The notes below the pieces were generated by a model, which saw only the letters and a program-made list of their open reading frames with translations, had not been told where the DNA came from and searched no databases. A program made the translations under genes and the position numbers. A DNA stretch of 64,000 nucleotides, from positions 23,724,700 through 23,788,699 of the forward strand of contig CM050657.1 in the NCBI GenBank assembly GCA_027574665.1. The letters run 5' to 3'. The DNA comes from Rhynochetos jubatus. Lineage: Eukaryota; Chordata; Aves; Eurypygiformes; Rhynochetidae. Shown piece after piece: positions 1 through 13,434 of the stretch (within the stretch, counting starts at the first letter, position 1; every line of letters begins with the position of its first letter).

Positions 1-101
1 AATCTGCTAAGCCGTCTTGCTCCGAGTAACACCCCTTCCGTGAGCAGCCGTTCGCCCAGAAATACATACCATGAATGCTTGGCCACAGTCAACCAAGATT
101 C
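1..101 (-). CDS. candidate minus-strand exon, cut by the window edge
   Basis: After a weak acceptor (tttctgtggtgag) the frame stays open for 33 codons to the window edge, reading 'ESWLTVAKHSWYVFLGERLL' and on. It starts in phase 0, as required by the exon at 559-655. The acceptor is poor and other frames in this stretch contain stops. If real, it continues the unidentified minus-strand gene beyond the window. Confidence 0.33.
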
Positions 102-558
102 CTCACCACAGAAACCTCACACCAGTGCCTCTGCACAGCAGTGAGTCCTCAGGTGCTTACTGAGTTTGGAGAGGGAAGGAGCCTCGGAGCGGCTGTGCCC
201 GGGTTGTGCCAGGGCAGATGGTGCTGGGCAGGGAGCACAGGGGTGGTTCTCAGTGCCACAGCCAGCCTTCGCAGCAGCTCGGAGCAGGACCACTGCTGCT
301 CCTAGTGACTGCCCAGGAGCAGCTGGTTAATGAGGGCAAAGGGGCAGGAAAGCACGTTTCACTCTCAGAAGAGAGGTGTAATAATTCCTTTGACATAGGA
401 CCAAAACCTCTTTTCTTCACCGTTTGAGAAGGGTCTGTCCAAGTACAGAGCAGTCAGGGATTTGGTTATGCTGGGGCTGAAATACATGGCACAAGGACCT
501 AGAAACCCCCTTAGGCTCCCCATCTAGAAAAATGGATTATGCTGTTCTGTTTACTCAC

Positions 559-655
559 CTTTTTTGTTGCTTTTTCCACCTGGAGCTTTTGGGCTGATTT
601 AGCAGAAGGAGTGTCCTCTAAATTCATAACCCGTCTTGCCAAGCTCTCCCACACC
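559..655 (-). CDS. exon of unidentified minus-strand gene
   Basis: The acceptor is strong (agctcttctctgcag) and the donor is AAG then GTGAGT. One base completes the codon from the previous exon, then 32 open codons follow, including 'VWESLARRVMNLEDT' and a lysine-rich end 'LQVEKATKK'. It ends in phase 0. The left phase matches the exon at 2971-3022, which ends with two bases (AG+G gives Arg). The product is not recognised; the composition is that of a soluble, charged, helical segment. Confidence 0.68.
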
Positions 656-2970
656 CTGCAGAGAAGAGCTAAAGGATGAATTAATCAGTGAGGAGGCAGC
701 AGAAATCTACAGCAGTAGACCTTTCTGGTGGGCTCAGCAACCTCTGGGGATCCGAGCAGTTGCCAACAAGATGATCTTGCTGCAAAAACCTAGCTATCTT
801 AACACATCCACCAAGCTTTCAAAGAGGTGCAGCCTAACTTTCTTAGCATAGAACATGCTCTGTCTTGCAGGATTCATGGATATCTCCAGAGCCAAGCCGG
901 ACAACATCAACCTCACGCTTTCCAAGTGGTGAGGCGTGAGGAGGGCAGGAACCTATACCTCGCAGGCTGGCCAAGCCAGGTGTGTCCCACCACGCGTGGT
1001 CATACCCTGCCCTCATCAGGCCATGCTGCCCTCCCAGCAGCTGCAGGACACAGGTAGGCACACAGATCTTGCACTGGCATCTCCCACATTGTGTTAATTC
1101 TAATTCTATGAACTGATGGCAGAGCTGGACACAGCCAGTTTGATACCCTTCACAAGCACCGAACGCACTTGGTACAAAATCAGATCAGTCGAAAGCACAA
1201 GTGGAGCTGCTGCAGCACACGGGAGGTGGTTGCACATGCAGGACACAGAGTGTGTAGGAACACGTCTAAACGTCCCTCTAACTTACATGGTATTGTCACT
1301 GGTAACGTCTCACACCAGTTTTCTTGCTTGGGGCTTTCCGTTTGCTGTTGAGGCCACATTTGAAATTAACCCCATTGCCAAATACTGAACCAGAGCAGCT
1401 GACCGAAAAACAAGAGTTCAGCTGAATGTCAAGTGTGGGGGGAAAGTGTGAAAGCTGTCACCAAAAAACAGGACATACCTCAAAAGATGCCTTCATTGAA
1501 GACATAAAAAGAGGGCACTTCTGGGGAAGTGAAAATCAGGGTGAGTCATCACTAGCTTGAGACAGAAGCATTCCTATGTCTCTCAGGTTCTGAACGAAGG
1601 CTTGGAAACATCAGCAAGTCACTCCAACTTGGTGTGGGCTGTCCAATGTGGGCACTGCATGCACCAGCTGGGAACAGTATCTGACACCATGCCCTCCTCT
1701 TCCTCAAACGTGCTGAAAGGCTGCAGCATCTGCAGCTCTGTTCATCAAAAATCCCAGTAGCAGTCTGCCAGCAGCTTTACTAACTTCAAAACTCTCGTTT
1801 CGTTTCTGTCTGATGACATTTTCCTGCCAAGGTGAACACTTCATACTTCTGCCTTTCTGGCCCTTGGCTTTCAAGCCAGGCTCCCTGCTTTGGCTCGGTA
1901 AAATTTTGGCACAGGTATTTCAAGCGTGGTTTTTATCAGCTTCAAATTGCAAGAGCAAGTCTGCAGGTCTCTTGCCCTTGGTGGGTGCCACAGCCCGCAG
2001 TCACTTGTTTAACCCTTGCCCTATGTTGCTGTATAAAAAATGGGCTCTAGAAACACCACCTTTCCACCAAAAGTCATGTTGCACCAACCAGGGACCGAAG
2101 GAACAGCTTTTCTCAGAGCCCCAGAAGACAGACTCTGCATCATGTCTCCACCGCAGAGATGTCACATTTCAGAGGGGCAGGACACCACCACACACACCTC
2201 ACGAGGATCACACAGCTCCCCCACTTTGCCGCAGCTATTTCACAACCTGCTCAAGTTTACACTTCCACCTATCACAAAGGTTCTTCAATAATTTCTTCCA
2301 AGAAGGGCCCCGGGTGGCGGCAGGAAGGAAGGGAGGAAGGGACTGCTTAATCTAGTCAGGTTCTGCAGCAGAGAGGCACCAAGGAACAATTGCAGCCACC
2401 ACAGGCGGAGCGGGCAGAAGGTCAGGCGTGATCTTGGGGCAGGAAGGAAGAGATTCTTGTTTAAGCTATAAATTAATGGCAAATTAGATCTCTTACTGCT
2501 GCTTATTTCTTTTCCTCCCTATTGCTCTTGTGAACAGAAGAATGCGACTGATGTTGAATGCTTTTCTACTCTCCCAACGCAGCAGACTAATCATGAACCC
2601 TTTATTTTATCACTTCCTTTCATGTTCTGGGCACTGACCATATCAGACTTCAGTGGCATTTAACGTGTCCTTAGGGGCAGGTCACCCACAGAGCCACCCT
2701 GCGCCCAGGGGGCAGAGCGAGCTCTGTGCCTGGGAGAGCACAACCGCCAGCCGTGGGCCTTGGCCGTCACTGCGATCTCTGCTCTCTGCCCCGGCGGTTA
2801 CACGTTTTCTTTCTCAAGTGTCGTGGCTATATCAAAGTGTTTCAGCAGTTTTAGAGAGGGGATGGGGTTTGGCTTCTGCTTTGTTTTTAAAGAAACAGAA
2901 CTTTGAAACAAATTCAGAGGTTCAATAAACTGTGCAATGATAAAACATACATCTGGCTTGAATAACATAC

Positions 2971-3022
2971 CTGGAATTTTTCTCTTTACCAGCTGGCTGG
3001 ATCCAAATGGTGGATGTTGTCC
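2971..3022 (-). CDS. exon of unidentified minus-strand gene
   Basis: A short exon of 52 bases. Its acceptor (cctgctcttcccaaag) and donor (CAG then GTATGT) are both good. The peptide is 'TTSTIWIQPAGKEKNS', flanked by split codons of two bases on each side. Both phases fit its neighbours at 4758-4901 (ends with one base) and 559-655 (starts with one base). Confidence 0.65.
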
Positions 3023-4757
3023 CTTTGGGAAGAGCAGGTGATATGTGCAGTAGGCAGATAGGATAAAGGGAGGATCTCACCTCCTGCCTCCTGGAGGGAT
3101 GGTGGTCTGCAGCAGTCCCAGCTCTGGAAGAAGCAACACAGGAGCTCAAATACAACAGCACTGCTCCAGGTACACATTTGGGGGTATTTTTGTCTGTTGG
3201 GGTTTTTTGGGGTTTTTTTGTTTGTTTGTTTGTTTTTTTAAGATTCTTCTGTTTTCACCTCTCAGGTCAGGAACTTCAGCTATTTCAGTCCCAGCAGGGA
3301 GGTCTTAGTAGAGGCAGATGCTTGACCAAATTCCTCGCTACATAAAGCACAATCCAGGAAATGGAGGCCCTGCCAAAATGTTTCCATGGAGGCAATGCGC
3401 TCCCCTGCATCCGGGTGCCTACCTCCTGCTTGGCTGCCCAGGGCAGGGCCACCCCAGGATCCACCTGCCTAGACAACCCCCACCTTCCCCCAGCAAAGAG
3501 AACTGGATCCCACTACCTGCATGCCTGGGATGGACCCTAACCAGGCAGCATCTCCCACTGGCTTTCAAAAAAAATAAAGGGTGTTTTTTTATATAGACAA
3601 AAGGCTTCCCAAGGAGATGAGAACAGGGCAGAAAAAGCAATCAGTTTCAAAAAGGGGTTTCCCAGATTTTGCATTTAAAGGCACACCGTAGGTTCGGACT
3701 GTGCTGCTGGCGATAATTTACAGACATGATCACTGCGAGGCAGATATGAGGTGACTATACTGAAAGTGGTTATGAAATCCAGCATATTTCTGGTTTTGGG
3801 GTTTTTTTAATTATTATTTTATTTTATTCACATTGGCTTTATTTTTTGCCAGTAAACCCCGGACTGATTTATTCCCACTGTGCATTTCAACACTTTCCTC
3901 TTCCTCATAAACACACAAACCCCTCACATCTCACTCTAGTTTCCCTTGAAACATTTCCCTATTTAACTTTTAAAAACTTTTGGGGTTTTTTTGGTAAAAG
4001 CAACTGAAGGAGGAACTGCTTTTCTGTTTTTAAATAGGGTTGAGTAAGCCAGATGCTAAAGAGCATGTGTCACTTTTGTTCGTGGCCAAGTTTCTTCAAC
4101 TTCCAGCTGTACAGAGGCACAGCACATCAGTCGGCACAGAGAAGACAGAAATCACAAGAGCTTCTTTTCATGCACATAAAGCCTCCCCCGTGGTGCCAAG
4201 TCCTGATGGCGCAAAGGTTTCTGCCTCTTGTCAAAGGAGCAACGGGGACATGCAGCTTCCCCTGGGCAGCGCACACAACTGCGGCAAAACAGCCCTTCTT
4301 TGCTCCATCGCTCTTGGTGCTGGTGGTGCTGGTTTGTGAGCCCTGACCCCCGCCCACAGACTGGCCTGTCCTCTCCCCCTGCATGGTTTGTGCCTGGATC
4401 TGCACTAGAGGCATCCCACAAACCTCTCCTCTGCGGAGGAATGCGCAGGGGAGCTCTAGAAGTCTTTCATGCCCTTCTGTGATTCAAGAAATGCCTTCCC
4501 TTGGCTCCAGGAGGTGTGCATACACCTCCTCTTCCTACTCCAGACTCTCTGACATTGGAATCCCCAACCCCAGCACTACACCCCATGCCCAGCCTTCCCC
4601 AGGATCCTGCTGCAACTTGAAACTGCCTTCATGCCTGTGACAGAGGAAAGACATAGGGGTACAAGACCACATGAAAATCTACCTTCAGAAATTGCCGTAT
4701 TAGCAGTTACCCTTTCCAGGGAGTGAACTGTGCTGCACAGCTCTGATTTCTTTTTAC

Positions 4758-4901
4758 CTTTCAGAGGCTTTTCTTCCTCAGGCAGCTCCATCCTCAGCAA
4801 AATCCAGTGCTTGGCAAGATCACACGAAGTCTCTGACTGTCCAGCGTTGCTGCCATATGCCACAAGCTGGACTGCGGATGGCCACGCAGCATCCAGCTGC
4901 T
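4758..4901 (-). CDS. exon of unidentified minus-strand gene
   Basis: The acceptor is gtggttttgtag and the donor is AAAG then GTAAAA. There are 47 full codons, including 'LVAYGSNAGQSETSCDLAKH' followed by 'WILLRMELPEEEK'. The two-base start and one-base end fit the exons on either side. It is one of the longer exons of this chain and a good query for identification. Confidence 0.68.
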
Positions 4902-5863
4902 CTACAAAACCACACGGCCTCCCCTGCCATCAGCTGCTGAAACAATGGGTTTCCACTGCCCTGGGAAAGGCTGGCCATGACCTGAGTGAGGTGATGAAAG
5001 AGAACAGGCTACCACAGCTGGGGAAATGTGGAAGAGCCCATGCCTGCATGGAAAGCTTTTCCAGAAGACCTGTGATATCCCAACCCAGCCTGAGGGTAGT
5101 CAGCAGAGTTCTCAGTGAGAAACTACATGCATGACAAAAATTTTCCTAAATGCATGAAAAAGAGGGAAAGAAATTAAAAAATTAGAAAAACAAACCCCAA
5201 AACACACAAAACCACAAAACCTCAACAACAAGCAAACTAGCCAATCTACCAGCCATGGAAAAGGTGATTCATGTGACAAATTCTTGGGTGTGCAGAGCTA
5301 TGGTGACCAAATGGGAGGGAAGAGATGTGCCTTAGAAAACACGCCACTGTTTCCATCAGCCATTTGGGTTCATCCTTTCCATCTCTTGGGGATTTTTTTT
5401 CCTCCTTTTTTTATCATCATCTCCCACTGATGACTCCAGGAGCAGCTCAGCCTTTGCAGGGGTCATAGGGGCACGTTCTGGTGACCAAGAGCTGGTTGCT
5501 GCCACTCTGAGTCCTTCTGACCAGTGCTGAGCATCCAGCCCAGTATTGGCCAGTCATCCTTGCCCAGGGCATGTTTTGGTGTGTTATCAACTACAGCAAA
5601 AATTATCTGATAGAAAGCAAAAACCACAACCCTAAATGCAAGCAAGCAAACAAACAAAAAACCTGCAACAAAAAGCTTTTCTGCAAGAAGTACCCAACTC
5701 TTATCTGTCTCTTTGGCATTGTATCACTCACACTCCTTTTCCTTTCCTTTTTTAATAGAAAAACTTTCCTAATCTAAAGTCAAGATGCAATGGTCAGAAC
5801 ATGTTTAATATGAACAGGACCACCAAATGCTTGCTATAATGCCTGGCTGCCCTGCATACCTAC

Positions 5864-5909
5864 CATCCCGGCTGTCAAACGGTGTGGGAGGTGTGAACAC
5901 ATTGACAGC
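5864..5909 (-). CDS. exon of unidentified minus-strand gene
   Basis: A 46-base exon with peptide 'AVNVFTPPTPFDSRD', acceptor atgattcag and donor GATG then GTAGGT. It starts in phase 0 and ends with one base, which joined to the exon at 4758-4901 gives Glu. A TP-rich motif like this is seen in many disordered linkers and does not identify a family. Confidence 0.6.
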
Positions 5910-6435
5910 CTGAATCATCACACAGAATTTACACCAGGGCAGAAGGTTAAAGACAGCACGAGGACATTTTTTCTGAGCGTGAACTTGCCAAATGCAGAGC
6001 TGTGCAAGCCCATTCCTTTCTGCAGCAGCTTTTTCTGCCCCAGACCTGGTGCTACAGTGATGCTGTAAGATGTGACACTGCTATGAAGCAAGGGCATAAC
6101 AAAAGATAAAAGCAGCATGCAATATTTGGGGGGAAATGCATGCAAGCGAAAAACATACACTTTCTCATGAAAATCCAGTGCTTTTCTCTAAAAGCAGCAT
6201 TTACTGCTAGTTCTCGCCCACCTTTCCAGTGACAACACCTTTCCAGGCCAGTCTAACGCCTCCCAACAGGTGTCAACACAGGACCAGAGCATTAATCACC
6301 CTCCGCTCAAGCAGGCACTGGGAAATCAGCCTGTCGGTGCTTGGTGAAGTCCTTTTGCTTCCACAGCTTAACTAAACAGCCCATGACTGAAGGGAAGCAA
6401 GGCAGCCAAGAGAAGGCGGCGAGTGGCTAACATAC

Positions 6436-6518
6436 CTTAATCAGCAATCCTCTTCTCCAAATGAAGCAATGATTATTCGAGGTCATGCAGGAGTGACAAG
6501 CCCAGCAGGAGGAAGTTG
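6436..6518 (-). CDS. cysteine-rich exon of unidentified minus-strand gene
   Basis: An 83-base exon with acceptor cccttggggtcag and donor AAG then GTATGT. The peptide holds four cysteines and two histidines in 'SSCWACHSCMTSNNHCFIW', a spacing that could bind zinc. It ends in phase 0, as the exon at 5864-5909 needs. The two-base start matches the one-base end of 18507-18579. The acceptor is only moderate. Confidence 0.48.
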
Positions 6519-8295
6519 CTGACCCCAAGGGCCAGGTCCCCAGCTCTGCACCAGCATCCCTCACTGACTCATTTTATTACCAAGCCCCATAGACAACTTG
6601 GTGCCAGCCTGAAAAATGCAGGAGGAAGCATTGTTCACCTTCCTCATCTGACCTTTTGCTTCTCCACCTTTTACCAGGGTAGCCTGTCTCTGGTCAACCA
6701 AGCCTACACCATTAAATGATTTATAGCAGATCTGACCCAATAAATGACCCAACAAACCCTAGATGTCAGTAACTTAGGGAAGGTCAATCAACCAGAAAGC
6801 TGTCACAAAAAAATGAAGGAAGAAAAAAACATTTGAAGATTCATTTTGAGACAACACTTAAAGCAAAAGTCTCCATGAGTCATCCTCTATCATTTCTAAA
6901 ATCCTGATTTGAGAAGAAACATTGTGAACACAACCCTCAGTCTCCAGTTGAAAAGTAAATAACACATCAGACAGCGTAGAGAGAAAATACTCCCTTTTTC
7001 TGCTTTCTTTCCTGGGCCAGTGAACAAAAAGCAGCAGTGTGACATAAAGGATGTAAGGGGAACAGAAAGCAAGTACGCATCTAGGAGAGACACAGCGATG
7101 GAGAAACAGCAGTAGCTACGGCATGCAGGATGGGAAAACAGGAACTTCTGCGGAAATTTAGTTCCCAATACATTATGTTTGTAAAACTATAGAAAATAAG
7201 AGTTCCCTGTGACTAATATTTCTGAGCAGAGGGCATGAGTAATTTACTGTATATCTTGTTTTGTATAAACTGCTTTATTTTCTTGAGCTCCTGATTCTGA
7301 GATGTTGCACATGAATCAGAAGGTTTGGTTAATATTCTCCAGGTGGGACTTCCAGACTTAAAGCAGTTTGTTGGGGTTTCCCCCTCCCCCGATACAGCAT
7401 ATTTGTATTTATAATGTATCTTTGTATATTGTATTTATACTGTATTTTCAACACAATCTCTGTACTAAGCTGCCTTTTAAAGTGTCTGAAGGAGTTATGT
7501 TCCCACACTTCTCCCTGGGTACTGCAAAATACCAGCCTCTCGTAGTACAGGTTGCCTCCCTACGGGGGTTTTTTCCACTTGTAGTCAGGCTGATAGGAAG
7601 CAGAAATCCAGCACATCCCATGCTGTCCCAGTCCCTGCTGCAGCTGCAGTGCTGTCTGTCTATGCATCTGAGCCCAGGGAAGGTTGGATCTGTGGGGCGC
7701 TGGCACTCCACCGCAGAGCTGGAAGACCACCCGTGCTGTGGCAGGCTGGAAGCCCACCAGATATCTCCCAGGTTACTGCAGCCTGTAGTTTACAAACCTC
7801 CTAAACCAGAGATTTTTTTCTATATGTAAAATGGCCCATCAGGGGGTTTTCTGCCTTCCATGAGCACACAGATGACTCTTTACACATGTCTAATTATTTT
7901 TAAAATGAAAAATCTAACCACAGCATCGTCAGCTCGCTTTCGCAGCATTGTCGGCATGTCCCTGTACCTGCCAGCTTGGTGCAGCATCGCACCAGGCAGA
8001 GTGAAAGGAGCCACCAGGTAAATCCTGAGCTGGATACGGCTCCAGATGGAAAACATCCGTATCTACCCAGAGCTGCCAAAGCTAAAGATTGCTCTGAAAT
8101 TTCAAAAGGCCCAATGCCATTTTACTACAGGGAGCACAGAAAGGGTCAAACCAAGAGAGGGAAACCTGACCACTGTCTGCACAAACTCTCCAGCCCACCT
8201 GGGAGAGGAAGGGCAGAAGGTGGCCCTAGGAAAGCAGGAAAAGGGGGTTTGGGACAGATTTCTGGGCTGCCGAAGGTAGAGTCCCCAGGAACTTA
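6519..8295. other. non-coding stretch, presumably intron
   Basis: No exon, RNA gene or repeat family recognised. Short ORFs have non-coding composition. Confidence 0.5.
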
Positions 8296-8935
8296 GAATC
8301 ACAGAATTGTTTGGAATGGACCTTAAAGACCATCCAGTTCCAGCCCCCCTGCCATGGGCAGGGACACCCTCCACCAGACCAGGTTGCTCCAAGCCTCATC
8401 CAGCCTGGCCTTGGGCACTGCCAGGGATGGGGCACCCACAGCTTCTCTGGGCAACCTGTCCCAGTGCCTCACCACCCTCTCCGGGAAGAACTTCTTCCTG
8501 ATATCCAATCTAAATCTCCCCACTTTCAGTTTAAACCCATTACCCCTTGTCCTGTCACTACAGGCCCTTGTAAGAAGCCCCCCCCAGCTTCCTTGTAGGC
8601 CCCCTTCAGGTACTGGAAGGCTGCCATAAGGTCTCCCCAGAGCCTTCTCTTCTCCAGGCTGAACAAGCCCAATTCTCTCAGCCTTTCTCCATAGCAGAGG
8701 GGCTCCAGCCCTCAGAGCATCTTCGTAGCCCCCCTCCGCACTTGTTCCAACTGGTCAATATCCTCATGTTGAGGGTTCCACAGCTGGACACAGCACTCCA
8801 GGTGGGGTCTCACGAGAGCAGAGTAGAGGGGGAGAATCCCCTCCCTCGCCCTGCTGGCCACACTGCTCTCGATACAGCCCAGGATACAGTTGGCTTTCTG
8901 GGCTGCCAGCGCACACTGTTGGCTCATGCTTGCAT
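8296..8935 (-). mobile_element. CR1 LINE, 3' end with C-terminal RT-protein remnant
   Basis: The + strand reads as the reverse complement of a CR1 3' portion, beginning near the 3' tail (agaatcacagaattg) and including the well-conserved CR1 stretches (ccttaaagaccatccagttc, gtctccccagagccttctct). The minus-strand frame near 8730-8900 encodes '[20 protein letters not shown]' and '[12 protein letters not shown]', typical of the CR1 ORF2 C-terminus. It is 5' truncated, as usual for CR1, and fairly young. Confidence 0.93.
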
Positions 8936-10084
8936 GTCTCCAAAGGCATTTAAAAACACTCATGCAGCAGCATGTGTAACACATTGGGAAGAGAAAAATT
9001 GCTTGAAAACTTATTTCCCAAATGCTTTTCTCATCCTCCTTTAGCCAGTTTCTTCTCTCCCACAGGTGTTTATGTGGGTAGCCTGGGAGACCTCAGCTCA
9101 CCTCAAAGCCAAGCAAGTTGGATTTGGGGAAAGAAAGAAACCCAGTTTGGGATTAAATGAAAGTGAGGGGGGAAAGAATCATGGGTGTGAGCTAAACTAT
9201 GCATTAGTATCAGTTCTGGTACTATTGAAATGCATTCAGCTCCTCTGAAATGCCTTTATACTCATGCTGTCACTCTGCTCGCTTCCACGGGCGAAGGGAT
9301 GGGAAGCAGGGACTAGCCTTAACCAAGAATGTAATTTTTCAGTGCAATTTCCATTCTGCTTCAGAGGGCTAATCTGAAAAAAGAACAATTCTTACAGATA
9401 TTTTTCCACCCCTGATGATAAGCAAGAACATGCAAAGTCCTCAGCTCCCCATCTCTCTGGGGATGGGCACTCACTGCAGGGCAGCCCTTCTCCTGCAGCA
9501 CTCCAGCTCGCTGGGCAATTCTCTCTCTGGAGACAGAAGGATCCTAGAAGGATGCAGCCATTTCATCAGAGCATCACCTTTCCCCTATGCTGCCATTGCA
9601 ACTGGCCACACAGTTCCCCTTTGGTGGGGGAAGAGAAGGACACTGATGTGTTTGGCTTGTGGAAAAGCTTTGGTCTGTGATGGAAAACATCGTGCACGCA
9701 GAAAAAGAAACCATGAAGTAGTTTTGGAAAGGCTTAACATGTTGCTGCACCTTAAGAAGAGCCTCACAAAAATGGTACCTTCCTGTTACTGTCAATCATA
9801 CGGGCTGCATATGCTATTAGAGATATCAGAGATGTTGGAGTTATTGGAGATAAAGACTATGAAGGTACTATTTTCACCTGGCCACTCTCCTCAGCTGAAA
9901 TCACTGCAGCAAGCTGAAGCGATGCATGCAGCCCTTGCTAGCACCCACATCACTTGCAGCCAGAGGCACCAGCACTGGCTCTGGAGGGCTGAGGCTGCCA
10001 GGTGCAGGCACCTTTGACCACAAGCGACTACACTGAGTTGCCAAAACACCTGGCCACAGGGGTGTTTTGTCGCAAGCAACTTCA

Positions 10085-10318
10085 CAGGGTTCACAGAGTG
10101 TTAGGGGTTGGAAGGGAGCTCTGGAGATCATCTAGTCCAACCTCCCTGCCAGAGCAGGATCACCCAGAGCAGATCACACAGGAACAAGTCCAGGTGGCTT
10201 TGGAAAGTCTCCAGGGAAGGAGACTCCCCCCCCTCCCTGGGCAGCCTGTCCCAGGGCTCTGTCACCCTCACAGGGAAGAAGGGTTTCCTCACATTCAGTT
10301 TGAGGTTGAACCTTCCAA
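10085..10318 (-). mobile_element. CR1 LINE 3' fragment
   Basis: Begins 'ttcacagagtgttaggggtt' and continues through the CR1 block for 'agatcatctagtccaacctc' and 'gcctgtcccagggctctgtc'. It is closely similar to the copy at 13681-13838, so the two derive from the same subfamily. Confidence 0.9.
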
Positions 10319-13300
10319 GTCAGTGAGGTGGTATCACGTGTTCCGTACGTGTGTGAAGTGATACTGGTAGGGTCAACACCCAATAATGCACATCACACCT
10401 GCTGCCACAACATAGCCCGTAAGTTTTTTTAAGAAAATAAGTAAATAAAAGAAGTCATCTTTCTTGGCTTCACAGGTTAATGGGGGAAGTGCTGGCAGTG
10501 ATGTTTCCAAGCCAGCCGAGATGCTGGCTTGACCTCTGACACCCAAGACCCTCAGCAAAGTGACAACTCGTGAGCCAGGACATGCAGTTGACACCACGTG
10601 CAGGCATGCAGCCCCACACATACAGAAATCCTCCCTGGCCTCAGCCCGACCACAGCAGCCCCCACTTGCCTGTAATGTAACACAGCAGGGCTCTCAGTTG
10701 AAATAACTGAAATAACTCAGGTGGGTTATTAAAGTGCCTTTTTCACAGCGTTGCATGGCCAGCCCTGAGGCTAGATCTGCAGGTATAGCGAAGATGCTGC
10801 TCAAATGATAAAACTAGATGAAGTGACAACACTTGAAAGTAACACTCTGACCACTGTTACTTTATTTGACACTGAGGCAAGCTCTCACCATTACATTTCG
10901 GTGCAACAGAAGAGAATCCACACTGTTTGTCATAAGTGATTCTCCTAAACAGTAAAAATAAAAGCTTTTCTTTTACTGTTAAGCAGATATCTTGTTTGTG
11001 GGTTTTTTTGTGGTTTTTGTGTTTTTTTTTTTTAATAGATTCTTTTCCCTGTTAGATAAAATAAACCATGGACAACCAGGAGAGGAGTGACCTAGTCAAC
11101 AAGTAGTAGTAAACCCTAGGTTTATAATCTATATTAACTGCAGATGGATGGTATTTCTACCTTTTTCATTTACAGCATTAGAGATTTTGACAGCAGAATA
11201 ATGTATTTAAAAACATTCAGACATTGTTTTGTCAAATTATACAAAATTATATACAAATGACCTCTCTTCTTTTGCTAAACAAAGCTCCACGCAATGGATA
11301 TTACCTTTTGTAATACCAGAATTAACAGTGAAAACTAGAACATAAATAAGATACAAGACCTCTCACCTCAGTTGCCAGCCAAAAGCCCAGAAAGGACTGC
11401 TTCAGTGAAGCTTACTCTTGCCTACAGATGACATGTGGCAAAGAAGCACCTGAAGAAAATTACATCAATTCTTTTCATATTCTTTTTTCCCCCCTTTTTT
11501 GTAGCTCTCTGTTCCTGGGTTCCTTTATATAGAGTGCAATAATGTATAGGGAGAACTCCTGACTTTCAGTCAGCTGTAACCACTGCTGAGATCAGGGAAC
11601 AAATCTGTGCTAAATTAGGTATGGAGTAAAGCAACCTGGTGCTTACACCACGTGGTAAAGGGCTACTGTCCACCTGCAGAAAATAAGGAGGACTCATACT
11701 AAGGTAGGAGTTTATGCCACCTCTGGGATTACATTGATTTGTACTCAGAGTGCAATCAGTTGGGGTCTCCTCTGCCTCCCTCAGTGCTAACACACATGCA
11801 GCTGTCATGGTATCCAAGGTGATTTCTAATTCACCTCAATCTTTTGGATGTGAAAACACAGGCTTGCAGAAGAGGCAGGAAGAGATCATGTAATGAAAGG
11901 CCAGCTAGAGTATTCCCATGTTATAACTAGCAGAATTTTGTCTAACCTACTTTTACTAACACCTCAGAGCAAGGGGTATTTCTAGTTACACCTCCCTTCA
12001 GCGTTAGAAGGGTTTATTTTCATTTCCAGGCAGAGCATTTCCAACTGCAGTGTAAATCCATTATTTTCCCATCTGCACTGAATATAACACACTCTCTATT
12101 CCCTTGCCCTTCATAGCTACCATTTATGCAGTTGAAGATCTATTTATGCCCTCCACACTTCAACCTGCGTGCTTCAAATACATCCCGATACTTTTGCACT
12201 TCAGAGGTAGCTCACTATGTTTGCCCCTATTTTCTAGGCTCTCTCTTGGATTGAGCTTTTTTTTATTTTCTTTCTTAAGAGACACACCCAAGACTGAATA
12301 TAGTTCTTCTAAAGCCTTAATTATTTGCATATTCCATAATCATGGTGATGTTTTCCTAAAACAGTATAATCTTCCAGTTCATTTCCAGTCATTTTCCTCA
12401 GATCTCCTTTGTCAGATCTGCAGCATATCAACCTCACCCATACCTCACACTTAAGCTCACAGCTATTCCTATATACACGCAAAACTTTGCATATGTCTTT
12501 ATGCTTCACTGAATTCTTTCTTGTCCAAACCATTTATCCAACTTGTCAACACCATTTGAAACACTAAATTTCACTTCCTGATGATCACATCCCCCAGGCT
12601 AGAGGTGCCCTCTGCTGCTCAGCACCAGAAGAGGCCCCCAGCTCTGGGGCTCCATCACTCCTTTGGCAGCACTGTAGGCTGCAGTTTCATCCCATGGGAG
12701 TCGTGAGTCTGGCCCAGAGAAGACCCCCAGCACCCATTCTGCCAGAGTGGCAAAGGCCTGAGTTGTGACCAGACTCCGACAGGTTGCAAGTCCCTCACTA
12801 GCTGAAGGTATCTCCAGGGAAGCTTTGCTCTTTCCCACTGCGAGATGACCCTCACCCAGTGCAGGAACAAATGGGGTTTATTCAGAGCAGGCTGTTAGAA
12901 CAGGACCGTGTGTTTTTATAGTAGAGGCTGGCACTGGCACTCAGCTCACACACCCTACATCCCTCTCCAAACAGACAAGGCAGTCTCTTAGGACAATCCT
13001 GATTTGTGGCACAAAACACATAGGCTGTCCTTCTTGGAGAAAGCTGGCTAGTCAGCAACATTCAGGGCCTTAACCCAACTCCTCGAAGGTTCCATGCCCA
13101 GGACACTGCAGCACAACTGAACCCTACATAACATACAGCAAGCTCCATCCCTGAGAGGGGCCATGCTGGTGTCTGGCCTCCACACCTAGCACAGGCCAAC
13201 ACACCTCTAGCTGGATGCAAAGTGTTAAAAGCACATTTTTAAAGTGCAGAGCACCTTGGTGCCACTGAGACAGAAACACACACACATCCACCTCTGCAGG

Positions 13301-13434
13301 CAGGCTGGACCACTCCGGGCTTCAGATAACGGCTGGGTCTTTCAGAGGCTGGGTCCACAGAAATTCGAAAGTTGTCACCTCAGGCTGGTATTTCACTACC
13401 CTGGTATGACTACTTGCCAAAACTTCTGCCCTTA
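10319..13434. other. non-coding stretch, presumably intron
   Basis: AT-rich sequence with short T/A runs. One possible 10-codon exon near 11375-11405 on the minus strand was judged too weak. Nothing else seen. Confidence 0.5.

Noticed and set aside
1813-2355. 180-codon ORF on the + strand
   Set aside because: Low-information S/P/H/C-rich translation typical of chance frames; nothing recognisable.
9415-10017. 200-codon ORF on the + strand
   Set aside because: Composition is not coding-like, it ends next to a CR1 copy, and no splice or family signal supports it.
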